Of a stretch of DNA of 64,000 nucleotides, positions 9,508-18,319 are shown piece by piece. Location: assembly GCA_963724135.1 (NCBI GenBank), contig CAVRTA010000006.1, positions 1,116,001 through 1,180,000 on the forward strand, written 5' to 3'. The translations under genes were made by a program, and so were the position numbers. The notes beneath the pieces are model-generated. The model was given only the letters and a program-made list of their open reading frames with translations. It was not told where the DNA came from and searched no databases. Every line of letters starts with the position of its first letter. The stretch's first letter is position 1. This DNA comes from DATLGB01 sp963724135 (GTDB lineage Bacteria; Actinomycetota; Thermoleophilia; Solirubrobacterales; Solirubrobacteraceae).

Positions 9508-9670
9508 TCGACCGCCGGGCCCCGGGCTCGGAAACGGGGCGCCGGGCGGTCGTCAGGGTCGATAGAGCGGCTGCCGAACCCTCAGGGTGTCAGGGAGAGA
9601 GGAAAACGTCCAGCGGACCGATCTGTGGGACGTATCGGAGCGTGACCGCGACCTCCTGAACCATGATGGA

Positions 9671-9698
9671 CGCCTTTGGGGTCGTGACCCCAAAGGCG
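9671..9698. repeat. 28-bp near-perfect palindrome upstream of gpsA
   Basis: Perfect 13-bp arms (CGCCTTTGGGGTC and its complement) separated by 2 nt, 34 bp before the gpsA start. There is no T-run. It could be an operator or a transcript hairpin; position alone does not decide. The surrounding 9508-9731 stretch holds no convincing gene. Confidence 0.55.
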
Positions 9699-9731
9699 AC
9701 GCGGTGTACGCCCTCTCGTGGCCCGTCACTA

Positions 9732-10839
9732 ATGCCCCCTCGGCCTCAACTCAACCTACCCTCGCCCGGCTCGCGCCGGGCGGTCGTCATCGGCGCCGGC
9801 TCGTTCGGGACGGCCGTCGCGGTCCTGCTCGCTCGCGGAGGCTTCCGCACGACGCTGCAGGCGCGCACCCCCGAGCAGGCGGAACGGCTGGCCGAGAAGC
9901 GCGAGAACGAGGTCTACCTGCCCGGGATCGAGCTGCCTCGCGAGCTGCGCATCGAGCCGGCCTCCGCCGGCGTCGCGCGCGCCGACCTCGTCTTCCTGGG
10001 TGTGCCCTCACGCGGCCTCGAGGAGGTGATCGCCGGCCTGCCGGGCGCCGGGCTGCGCGCGCGCACGCCGGTGATCTCGCTCGCCAAGGGCCTGGTGCCG
10101 CCGCATGGCATCGCGCCGACCGTGCTGTTGGCCCAGCAGCTCGGCGCCGCGCGCGTCGCCTGCGTGGGCGGGCCCGCGCACGCGCGCGAGATGGTCACGG
10201 ACGGCGCGGCGCTGGTGGTGGCCGGGAGCGACGAGCGGCTGACGCTGGCCGTCGTCCGACGTCTTCGAGCGCGCCGGCGTCGTCGCCGAGCGCTCCGACG
10301 ACCCGATCGGCGTCGAGCTCGCGGGCGCGGCCAAGAACGCGGCGGCGCTCGCGGCCTCGGCCACGGAGTCCCAGGGCCCCAACGCGGCCGGCGCCGCGGC
10401 CGGCCACGTCTTCCTCGAGGTGTGGCGCTACGCCGAGCGCCAGGGCGCGCGGCCGGAGTCGATGATCGGCCTGGCGGGGACCGGCGATCTCGTCGGCACC
10501 GCGCTGGCTCCGCAGTCGCGCAACCGCCGCGCCGGCGAGCTGCTCGGGCAGGGCGTCCCCGCGGGCGAGATCCCGGGCCGCATCGGGCAGGCCGTCGAGT
10601 CGCTGGACCTCGTGCCGCTGCTCGCGCGCGCCCTGCAGGGGGCCGGTGTCGACGCACCCATCATCTCGGCGCTCGCCGGCCTCATTTCCGGCGAGCTGCC
10701 GCTCGAGCAGTGGGTCGAGAAGGTGCGCACGACGACGCCGACGCCCGCGCGAACGAGCCCGATCGGCTTCTGGCGCCGGCGCTGGATGGGCGTCCGGGCG
10801 TGGCGCCGGCGCAACTTCGGGCGCGGTGCGCGGAGTTAG
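9732..10839 (+). CDS. gpsA: NAD(P)-dependent glycerol-3-phosphate dehydrogenase (apparent frameshift)
   Basis: The Rossmann motif VIGAGSFGTAVAVLLARGG follows a short leader. The conserved NEVYLPGIELP, ISLAKGL and VGGPAHAREM blocks come next. The frame then shifts +1 near 10255 and continues with ELAGAAKNAAALA (catalytic Lys region), GLAGTGDLVGTA and QAVESLDLVPLL to a normal end. The enzyme reduces dihydroxyacetone phosphate to sn-glycerol-3-phosphate for phospholipid synthesis. ATG 9732 is chosen because it leaves ~17 residues before the Rossmann fold. The C-terminal tail is Arg-rich. One base insertion explains the break; genuine loss of this usually essential gene is unlikely. Confidence 0.85.
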
Positions 10840-10894
10840 CTGGCGGCGCGTTCGCTGGCGGCGGGTCGCGGCCGTAGCCCTTGGCAGATAAGTC

Positions 10895-10933
10895 CTGATG
10901 ACTTGCACCCTGAGCCAGGGTGATATTCATCAG
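10895..10933. terminator. Imperfect hairpin between convergent gpsA and gpgS
   Basis: 18-bp arms (CTGATGACTTGCACCCTG against CAGGGTGATATTCATCAG, four mispairs) around an AGC loop. It is the only sizeable dyad in the 115-bp convergent gap, so a bidirectional terminator is plausible. No T-run is seen. Confidence 0.5.
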
Positions 10934-10954
10934 ACCCGGCTGATCCCGCCCCTC

Positions 10955-11752
10955 TTACGCGGCGCGCGCAAGCACGTCGCGCATCGGCGGGCGCTCGAGC
11001 GGGCGTGGGCCCGGCAGGCCCAGGCGGGCGCAGGCGGCCGCGAGCACCTCGTCGGCCATCCCCGCCAGGGCGCCGAGCGGCTGGTGGTCGTTGAGGCGGA
11101 CCTCGAGATCGACCTGGGCGATCGCGGAGGCGCCGATGCGCTCGCGGACGTCGAGGAGCATCGCGGTCTCGACGGCATAGCCGGTCGCGAACGGGATCGA
11201 GCACAGCAGCTCGCGCGGGGCCGCCATCTCGCCCGCGAGCGGCTGGTGCAGGCCGGCGAGGTCGGGCCAGAAGCGGCGCAGCAGCGGCCGCGCCGTGAGC
11301 TCGGTGACGCGACCCCCGCCGTCCGGCGCAGCGCCGAACGGGCGCCGGTAGAAGGCCTTGACGAACTCGACGCCTGCGACCTCGAGCAGCGGGCCGAGCG
11401 TGCCGGTGACGAAATGGGGCCCGAACTCGCGGGTGTCGCCGTCCAGGTACAGCACCAGGTCGCCCGCGCAGACCGACAGGGCGCGCCACATCGCGTCGCC
11501 CTTCCCGCGGCAGCGACCGAACCGCGGCAGGAGATCGTTCTCCGACACGACCGAGGCCCCGGCAGCAGAGGCGGTGCGCGCAGTCCCGTCGCGCGAGTCG
11601 GCATCGACCACGAGCACCTGCTCCGCGATCCCGAGCGACACGACGTTCTCCACGATCGGACCGATCGTCGCCGCGCACTCCCGGGTCGGAATCACCACCG
11701 ACACGGAAGCCGCGCGCGGTGCGAACTGGGCGTGGTGGTAGGTCCGGATCAC
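10955..11752 (-). CDS. gpgS: Glucosyl-3-phosphoglycerate synthase
   Basis: A 265-residue GT-A glycosyltransferase. VSVVIPTRE opens the nucleotide-binding fold, YLDGDT is the metal-binding DxD, and GRCRGKGDAMWRAL plus the loop around GYAVETAMLLD match GpgS enzymes. It joins NDP-glucose to 3-phosphoglycerate, the first step to glucosylglycerate and, in some actinobacteria, to methylglucose lipopolysaccharide. The acceptor supply (glycerate kinase) is nearby. The start is GTG; only 20 bp separate it from the divergent helicase start, so both promoters overlap. Confidence 0.88.
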   Translation of the reverse strand: MIRTYHHAQFAPRAASVSVVIPTRECAATIGPIVENVVSLGIAEQVLVVDADSRDGTARTASAAGASVVSENDLLPRFGRCRGKGDAMWRALSVCAGDLVLYLDGDTREFGPHFVTGTLGPLLEVAGVEFVKAFYRRPFGAAPDGGGRVTELTARPLLRRFWPDLAGLHQPLAGEMAAPRELLCSIPFATGYAVETAMLLDVRERIGASAIAQVDLEVRLNDHQPLGALAGMADEVLAAACARLGLPGPRPLERPPMRDVLARAA

Positions 11753-11772
11753 GGTCTTAGTATCGCTGGAGC

Positions 11773-14048
11773 GTGGGAGTGGTCAGAGACGTCGAGCCGT
11801 GGGACGCGTTGCTGGCGACGGGTCGCGAGGACGAGCGGCTGGTCGCGACGACGGCGATCCATGGTCGTCGCGGTCGCCCTACCCCGCTGCCTGACGACCT
11901 GCACCCTGCGGTGGCCGAGGCGCTGAAACGGCGAGGCGTCCTGGAGCTGTGGTCGCACCAGGCTCGCCGCGTGGGAGGCGTCCGCGCGCTCGGATGTGAT
12001 CGTCACGACCGGCACCGCGTCGGGCAAGTCGCTCGCCTTCAACCTGCCGGTGCTCAACGAGCTGTGCGCCGACCCGCGCGCCCGGGCGCTCTACCTCTAC
12101 CCCACCAAGGCGCTCGCTCAGGACCAGGCGCGGGCGCTCGACGAGCTGCGCCTACCCGGTCTGCGGCCCGCGATCTACGACGGCGACACGCCGCGCGAGT
12201 CGCGCGCTCAGATCCGGCGCCAGTCGAACCTGATCCTCACCAACCCGGACATGCTGCACATGGGGATCCTCCCGAACCACGAGGCGTGGCGGCCGTTCCT
12301 CTCGCACCTGCGCGCGGTCGTCGTCGACGAGGCCCACGTCTATCGCGGCGTCTTCGGCTCGCACGTCGCGAACGTGCTGCGGCGGCTGCGGCGGTTACGT
12401 GGCGAGCGACATGCGCTTCCTGCTCGCGTCGCGCGACGATCGCCAACGCGCCCGAGCTCGCGGAGCGGCTGACCGGGCTGAGGGACTTCGCGCTGGTCGA
12501 CGAGGACGGCTCGCCGGGTGCGTCGCAGGACGGTGGCGATGTGGAACCCGCCGCTCGTCGACGAGGCGCTCGGGGTCAGGCGGTCGGTGCTCGCCGAGGC
12601 CTCCGACGTGGTGGCCGAGCTCGTCGCGTCCGGCGCTCGCACGATCTGCTTCATGAAGTCGCGCCGCGCCGTCGAGCTGATGTCGCGCTTCACCAGGACC
12701 GCGCTGGAGGGGATGGGGCACCCCGAGCTGGCTGCGCGGATCGCTCCCTACCGCGCCGGCTACACGCCGGCGCAGCGGCGCGAGCTCGAGCGCCAGGCTC
12801 GTTTCCGGCGAGCTGCTCGCGGTGATGTCCACCAACGCCCTGGAGCTGGGCATCGACATCGGCGAGCTCGACGCCGCCGTAGTCGTCACGTTCCCGGGCA
12901 CGGTCGCCTCGCTGCGGCAGATGTGGGGGCGCGCGGGGCGGCGCGGGCGGATGGGGCTCGCGGTCTACGTCGCCGGCGAGGACGCGCTCGACCAGTTCTT
13001 CTGCCGGCACCCCGAGGAGTTCTTCGACCGCGCCGTCGAGGCGGCGATCCTCGACCACGCCAACGAGCAGATCTACGCCGCTCACCTGCTGTGCGCCGCG
13101 CACGAGGCCCCGCTCACGCAGGCCGACGGCGACACGCTCGGCGACGACTGGGAGTGGCACGCGCGGCGCATGGTCAGCGCCGGGCGGCTGCGGCAGGACC
13201 GCCACGGCCGCTACGTCCCGCGCCACGCCGAGCGGTTCCCGGCGGGCGAGGTATCCCTGCGCTCGGCGGGGACCGACGCGTTCGCGATCGTCGACGCGAC
13301 CTCCGGCGAGATGGTCGGCACCGTGGAGGCCGCGCGCGCGTTCACGACCGTGCACGAGGGCGCGGTGTACCTGCACATGGGACGCTCGTACGAGGTCAAG
13401 GCGCTCGACCTCGACGCCCGCCACGCGCTCGTCGCCCCGTTCGAGGGCGACTGGTACACGCAGCCCAAGAAGGAGACGTTCACGGAGATCGAGCGGCTGC
13501 TCGACCGGCGGGAGGAGCTCGGCGTGACGCTGTCGTTCGGGACGGTGCGCGTGACGGAGACCGTGCTCGCCTATCAGCGCAAGCGCATGAGCGACTCGGA
13601 GCCGATCGACCTGGTCGCCCTCGACCTGCCGACCACCGAGTTCTCGACCCAGGCGCTGTGGTACGAGCTCCCTGGCACGATTGTGGGGGGGATTCCCCTC
13701 GAGACCGTGCTCGGCTCGCTGCACGCCGCCGAGCACTCCCAGATCGCCGTGCTCCCGCTGCTGGCGATGTGCGACCGGTGGGACATCGGCGGCCTCTCCA
13801 CGAACCTGCATCCGCAGACCGGCGGTCCGACGATCTTCATCTACGACGGCCACCCGGGCGGGATCGGGATCACCCGCCGCGGCTACCTGATGTTCGAGTC
13901 GCTGGTCTCAGACGCCCACCGGCTCGTCACCGAATGCCCCTGCCAGGACGGCTGCCCCTCCTGCGTGCAGTCACCCAAGTGCGGGAACCTCAACGAGCCG
14001 CTGCACAAGGCCGGCTGCATCGAGCTCACAGCCCGAATGCTTCACTGA
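11773..14048 (+). CDS. DEAD/DEAH helicase with DUF1998 C-terminus (five apparent frameshifts)
   Basis: A ~755-residue superfamily 2 helicase. The Walker A is GTASGKS, DEAH box is VVDEAHVY, and motif VI region GRAGRRGR is intact; the C-terminal third carries the zinc-type cluster CPCQDGCPSCVQSPKCG typical of the YprA/MrfA-like group. From ~11963 to ~12810 the frame advances +1 five times (near 11963, 12393, 12440, 12520, 12805), after which the remaining 400 residues are clean. Related proteins act in DNA repair, e.g. MrfA in mitomycin adduct repair. GTG 11773 follows a leaderless -10 box TAGTAT at 11758-11763. Confidence 0.8.
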
Positions 14049-14049
14049 G

Positions 14050-14093
14050 GGGTCCGTCCCTTTTGTGAAGCGCTTCACAAAAGGGACGGACCC
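14050..14093. repeat. REP-like palindrome, copy A
   Basis: A perfect 44-bp palindrome; each half reads GGGTCCGTCCCTTTTGTGAA then GC. It starts just after the helicase stop. The same core (TTCACAAAAGGG / CCCTTTTGTGAA) recurs at 51698-51726 and, cut by the window edge, at 63987-64000. It has the look of REP/RAYT-type palindromes; no RAYT transposase is in the window. Confidence 0.8.
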
Positions 14094-14134
14094 TTTCGTG
14101 ACATATGTGAAGTTGCGCACGAGGTGGTGCACCG

Positions 14135-15037
14135 GTGGAGCGTGCGTCGGGCGGTCCCGATCCTGTTCGCGTGCGCCGTCCCGCCCTCCTCGGCCTTCTT
14201 CTGCTTGCGTTTCCCGCCTCCGCGGCGGGCCAGACGCGCGCTCCCGTCGACGCGGACGGCGCGGGCGGGGCCGAGTTCGGGCATGTCGACGGGTTGACCG
14301 CGGCGGCGTTCAGCGTCGCGCCCGGCACGGTGCCGGCGGGGTCACCCGTGACGGTCAGCGTGCGTATCTCCGGCCCGGACCGCTTCGTCCGCGCGCGTGT
14401 GGTCATGGGCGGCGCGATCCTCAGGCTCGGGCGCATCCGCACCGGCACCACGGTCACCCGGCGCTGGACGCCGGCCACCGCGCCGGGCCAGTACGCCGCG
14501 CGTCTGCGAGTGCGCGGCCGCGCCGGCCGGCGGCTCGTGCGCACGCCGCAGCGCACCGGCACCTTCCCGGTGACGATCACCGCCGCCGCGCCGCAGCCGC
14601 TGGCCGCCACCATGGACGGCGTGTTCCCGGTCCGCGGGGCCTACGACTTCGGCGGCAAGGACGCGCGCTTCGGCGCCAGGCGCAGGGGCCACATCCACCA
14701 GGGCCAGGACATCACCGCCGCCGAGGGCACCCCGCTCGTCTCGCCGGTCGCCGGATTCGTGTTCTGGCGCAAGGTGCAAAAGCACGGCGCCGGCCACTAC
14801 ATCGTCATCCGCAGCCGCAGCGGCACCGACTACGTCTTCATGCATCTGGTCGCCGGCTCGGAGCTCGTCGCCAAGGGCGACGGCGTGCGCGCCGGCCAGC
14901 AGATCGCCCAGGTCGGCAGCACCGGCGACTCCTCCGGCCCCCACCTGCACTTCGAGATCTGGCCTGACGGCTGGTACGCCCCGGACTCCGAGCCGATCGA
15001 CCCGCTGCCGCAGCTGAAGGCCTGGGCGGCGGGCTAG
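14135..15037 (+). CDS. Secreted M23 (LytM) metallopeptidase
   Basis: A 300-residue protein: signal peptide (hydrophobic LLGLLLLAFPASA), an Ig-like beta domain (residues ~45-150), then the M23 domain with the zinc motif HIHQGQD and the C-terminal HLHFE. It should cleave peptide cross-links in peptidoglycan or act as a regulator of amidases. GTG 14135 has GAGGTGG 7 nt upstream; GTG 14171 would give a shorter n-region. It converges on the LuxR gene, the two stops falling in CTAGCTAG. Confidence 0.85.
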   Translation: MERASGGPDPVRVRRPALLGLLLLAFPASAAGQTRAPVDADGAGGAEFGHVDGLTAAAFSVAPGTVPAGSPVTVSVRISGPDRFVRARVVMGGAILRLGRIRTGTTVTRRWTPATAPGQYAARLRVRGRAGRRLVRTPQRTGTFPVTITAAAPQPLAATMDGVFPVRGAYDFGGKDARFGARRRGHIHQGQDITAAEGTPLVSPVAGFVFWRKVQKHGAGHYIVIRSRSGTDYVFMHLVAGSELVAKGDGVRAGQQIAQVGSTGDSSGPHLHFEIWPDGWYAPDSEPIDPLPQLKAWAAG

Positions 15038-17884
15038 CTAGCCCAGAGCGAGCAGGCCGAGCTCGCCGGCCCGCGTCGCCGCCTCGACGCGCGAGCGGCA
15101 GCCGAGCTTGCGCAGGATGTTGCGCACGTGCATGTCGACGGTGCGCGTGGAGAGGAACAGGGCGGCGGCGATCTCGCGGTTCGTGCGACCGACGGCCAGC
15201 AGCCGGACGACCTCGAGCTCGCGCCGCGACAGGCCGCCACCCTCAGCGTCGGCCGCCGCGCGTGCGCCCAGGCGGGCGCTGACGTGCTCGCCCAGCTCCG
15301 ACACCTCGCGTGCAGCCTCGGCGGCCAGCGGGCGCGCCCCGAGCCGCCGCGCGAGCCGGTAGGCGGAGCTCAGACGCTCCAGCGCGAGCTCGCGCTCGCT
15401 CGCGCGCGCGAGCGCGACGCCGGCGCGGAGCTCGATCTGCGCGCGCTCGAAGGGTAGGTCGAGATCGGCGTGCAGGTCGGCGGCGCGCACGATCTGCTCG
15501 GCCGCCGTCGCGGCGTCGCCGTCGACCAGCGCGGTCTCCCCGATCGCGCAGCCCAGGGCCGCGAGCGCGTCGGGATGGCCGGTGCGCGAAGCGATCCGGC
15601 TGAGCACGTCGGCGCACGCGTGCGCGCCCGCCGCCTCACCGCGCGACGCGTAGAACGTGGCCGCCCAGCGCAGGCCGGCGATCGCGTAGTGGTGGTCGTC
15701 GGTCGGCTCCCAGCGCTCGATCAGGGCCCGGCAGTGCGCGCGCGCCTCGTCGTCCGCGCCGTCCGCGGCGGCGACACGCGCCAGCGCCATCGTCGCGTCG
15801 ACGGTCATGTTGTAGTGACCGACCTGCCTCGCGGTCGCGAGGCATGAGGTGAGCATGCGCCGCGCGGAGCTCAGCCGTCCCTCGTACGCGTGGATCGCGC
15901 CGAGCAACCCCTCGGCCACCCACACGGCGGTGTCCGAGCCGATCAGCTCACGACACATCTCGCCGGCGCGCTGCCAGTCGCCGCGCTCGCGCAGCACGTA
16001 GGCCATGCAGGTCACGCACGCGACCTCGACGCCACCGTCGCCCGTCGCCGCGCACAGTCCGAGCGCGGTCTCCAGCGCCTCCTCGGCCCGCCGGAAGTCC
16101 GCCGCGTCATAGAGCGCGACCGACAGGCGCTGATAGAGGTCCGCGGCCACGACGGTGAGGTCCTCCTCGAGCGCGACGGCAAGCGCCGCCCGCACCATCT
16201 CGACCCCCGCTTCATGATCGCCCTTCTTGGCCGTGGCCATGCCCTCGAGCCCGCGCGCGCGCAGCTGCAGGTCCAGGCGCCCGGCCGCCTCGGCCTGCTC
16301 GCCCGCCCAGCCCGCCAGCTCGGCCGCCTCGGCGTGGCGGGCCGCCAATCGCTGTTGGTTGGCCAGCGCCAGCATCTCGACCGCGGCGTCGCCGGACGCG
16401 CCGGCGGCGACGAACCCGTCGGCCGCGAGCCGGCGCGCCACGATCGCCGCGTCGCGCTCGCCGCGCAGCTCGAGCACGGCCGCCAGGCGTCGCTGGGCCT
16501 CGGGTCGGCCGAGACCCTCGCGCTGCTCGGCGAGCTCACGCCACGCGCGCGCGGCCTCGGCCAGCTCGCCGGTCAGCTCCGTGAAGTGCGCGTAGCTCTC
16601 CAGCGTCCGCGCACGCAGATCCGCGTCCTCGCCGTCCGGCCACAGGTCGAGCGCCTTGCGGCCGGCCTCGGCGGCGTCGCGGAAGGCGAGCATCGCCTCG
16701 GACTGCGCGGCCGCCTGCAGCAGCGCGTCGCGCGCGCGGGCGCTGTCGCGCGCGCCGAGCCAGTGCGTCGCGACCTCCTGTGCCGGGGCGCCGGCAGCCT
16801 CGAGGGTTTCGGCGATCGCGCGGTGCAGCGTGCGCCGGCGCAGCCACGGGACGTCGGCATAGAGGGCATCGCGCGTGAGCCCGTGCCGGAACGCTCCGGC
16901 CCCCTCGTCGAACTCGTGCGCGAGACCGGAGGCGAGCAGCTCAGCCACGCCCTCGGGGCTCGCCAGCGACCCGGCGAGGTCGAGATCGAAGCGCTCGCCC
17001 GCGACCGCCGCCGCCTCGGCCGCCGCGCGACCCGCTTCCGAGAGCTCCGCCGCGCTGATCAGCACCGCGTCGCGGACCGTGTCGGGCAGCGGCACCTCGC
17101 CGTGGCGGGCGAGCTGCAGACCCTGGGCGCTGGCCTCCAACGCCCCGCTCGCGGCCAGCGCACGGGCGAGCTCTTCGACGAAGAACGGCGTGCCCTGCGT
17201 CGAGTCGTGGATCGCGCGCACGAGGGACGGAGCTGGGTCGCCGGTGAGCTCGGCCGCGAGCAGATCCGTCACTTCCTCCGGAGACAGCGGCCCGAGCGCC
17301 AGCTCCTCCAGCCGGCCCGAGCGGCGCAGCTCGTGGCGCAGCCGGCGCAGGCCGTGGTCGCGGGGCAGCCCGTCCGAGCGGTAGGTGCCGAGGATCAGCA
17401 CCGAGAGGTCGCCGAGCGGCTCCGCGAGCGCCGCCAGCAGCTCGAGCGTCGCCGCGTCGGACCACTGCAGATCGTCGAGGAGAAGCAGCACGACCTGCTC
17501 GCGTGCCAGGTGGGCCAGCGCGCAGCGGATCGCCTCGAAGACGGTCGGCCGGTCGGTCCCGGCCGGCGCCTCGCCGAGCTCAGGCAGGATCACAGCCAGA
17601 TGCGGCGCGAGCGGGCCGCAGCCGGCGAGCGCGTCCGGCTCGGCACGCAGCCGCGCCCGCAGCGCCGCGGCGATCGGTCCGTAGGGCGCGGTGCCGGTCT
17701 GGCTCGTCGCCCCGGTCAGGACCAGCGCGTCCGGCGAGCACTCGGCCAGCTCGCTCGCGAGTCGCGTCTTGCCGATCCCCGCCTCCCCGCTGAGCAGCAC
17801 GAGCGCGCCGCCGCCGCCGCGCGCGCCGTCCAGCGTCGCGACGAGCCGCTCTAGCTCAGTATCCCGGCCCAGCAAATACGGCAT
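15038..17884 (-). CDS. Large ATP-binding LuxR-family regulator
   Basis: A 948-residue protein of the MalT/LAL type. It has an N-terminal AAA module with Walker A GEAGIGKT (residues 33-40) and Walker B VLLLLDDLQWSD, a long helical TPR-like middle (residues ~330-850), and a C-terminal GerE HTH with LSRRELEVVRLLAVGRTNREIA. Such proteins activate transcription when an inducer binds the helical region. The divergently transcribed DUF4242 gene 109 bp away is the most likely local target. ATG 17884 is preferred to an upstream start because MPYLLGRDTEL is the family N-terminus. Confidence 0.88.
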   Translation of the reverse strand: MPYLLGRDTELERLVATLDGARGGGGALVLLSGEAGIGKTRLASELAECSPDALVLTGATSQTGTAPYGPIAAALRARLRAEPDALAGCGPLAPHLAVILPELGEAPAGTDRPTVFEAIRCALAHLAREQVVLLLLDDLQWSDAATLELLAALAEPLGDLSVLILGTYRSDGLPRDHGLRRLRHELRRSGRLEELALGPLSPEEVTDLLAAELTGDPAPSLVRAIHDSTQGTPFFVEELARALAASGALEASAQGLQLARHGEVPLPDTVRDAVLISAAELSEAGRAAAEAAAVAGERFDLDLAGSLASPEGVAELLASGLAHEFDEGAGAFRHGLTRDALYADVPWLRRRTLHRAIAETLEAAGAPAQEVATHWLGARDSARARDALLQAAAQSEAMLAFRDAAEAGRKALDLWPDGEDADLRARTLESYAHFTELTGELAEAARAWRELAEQREGLGRPEAQRRLAAVLELRGERDAAIVARRLAADGFVAAGASGDAAVEMLALANQQRLAARHAEAAELAGWAGEQAEAAGRLDLQLRARGLEGMATAKKGDHEAGVEMVRAALAVALEEDLTVVAADLYQRLSVALYDAADFRRAEEALETALGLCAATGDGGVEVACVTCMAYVLRERGDWQRAGEMCRELIGSDTAVWVAEGLLGAIHAYEGRLSSARRMLTSCLATARQVGHYNMTVDATMALARVAAADGADDEARAHCRALIERWEPTDDHHYAIAGLRWAATFYASRGEAAGAHACADVLSRIASRTGHPDALAALGCAIGETALVDGDAATAAEQIVRAADLHADLDLPFERAQIELRAGVALARASERELALERLSSAYRLARRLGARPLAAEAAREVSELGEHVSARLGARAAADAEGGGLSRRELEVVRLLAVGRTNREIAAALFLSTRTVDMHVRNILRKLGCRSRVEAATRAGELGLLALG

Positions 17885-17992
17885 ACGGCAGCCGAAAGTA
17901 CGGCAATCCCACCGCAGACGCGACACGGCGCGCGGCGCATGATGACCGTGTCAACGACATGGGGCGGGGGAGCCCCGGGAGGAGCAAGCAAA

Positions 17993-18286
17993 ATGGATCT
18001 CTACGTCATCGTCCGCCGCAACGGCTTCACGTCCGCCGAGGATCTGCAGCACGCCGCGGCGCGCTCGAGCGCCGAGGGCGACAAGGACGGCTCCGGCGTC
18101 CGCTGGATCCGCAGCTACGTGGTTCCCGAGCAGTCCGGCGAGCTGGGCACGTTCTGCATCTACGAGGCCGACAGCCCCGAGGCCATCCGGACGCACGCCG
18201 CCGCCGCGGTCCTGCCGGTCGACGAGATCATCCCGGTCGCCGACACCGTCGTCGTGCGGCCCGACCCGGCGCCGGTCGCGGCGTAG
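17993..18286 (+). CDS. DUF4242 (SCO4226-like) small protein
   Basis: A 97-residue ferredoxin-like alpha+beta protein. MDLYVIVRR at the start, GVRWIRSYV and FCIYEADSPEAIR in the middle, and PVDEIIPV at the end match the DUF4242 family, whose Streptomyces member binds nickel. The role is unknown; in actinobacteria it often sits beside large LuxR regulators, as here. The ATG has GGGAGGAGC upstream. Confidence 0.85.
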   Translation: MDLYVIVRRNGFTSAEDLQHAAARSSAEGDKDGSGVRWIRSYVVPEQSGELGTFCIYEADSPEAIRTHAAAAVLPVDEIIPVADTVVVRPDPAPVAA

Positions 18287-18319
18287 ACGCTGGAGGCACC
18301 CTGCTGCGGATCGGCCGCT

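Noticed and set aside
9587..9731. Protein-coding gene between glycerate kinase and gpsA
   Set aside because: A 48-codon in-frame stretch exists but continues out of frame into gpsA; the palindrome at 9671 explains the conserved look.
6700..12820. Programmed ribosomal frameshifting
   Set aside because: Eleven events in five adjacent genes with no common slippery site; several vanish on removing one base from a short homopolymer, which fits sequence error.
15890..17854. 650-codon plus-strand frame opposite the AAA-LuxR gene
   Set aside because: The minus strand encodes a complete, domain-recognisable regulator; the plus frame is compositional shadow.
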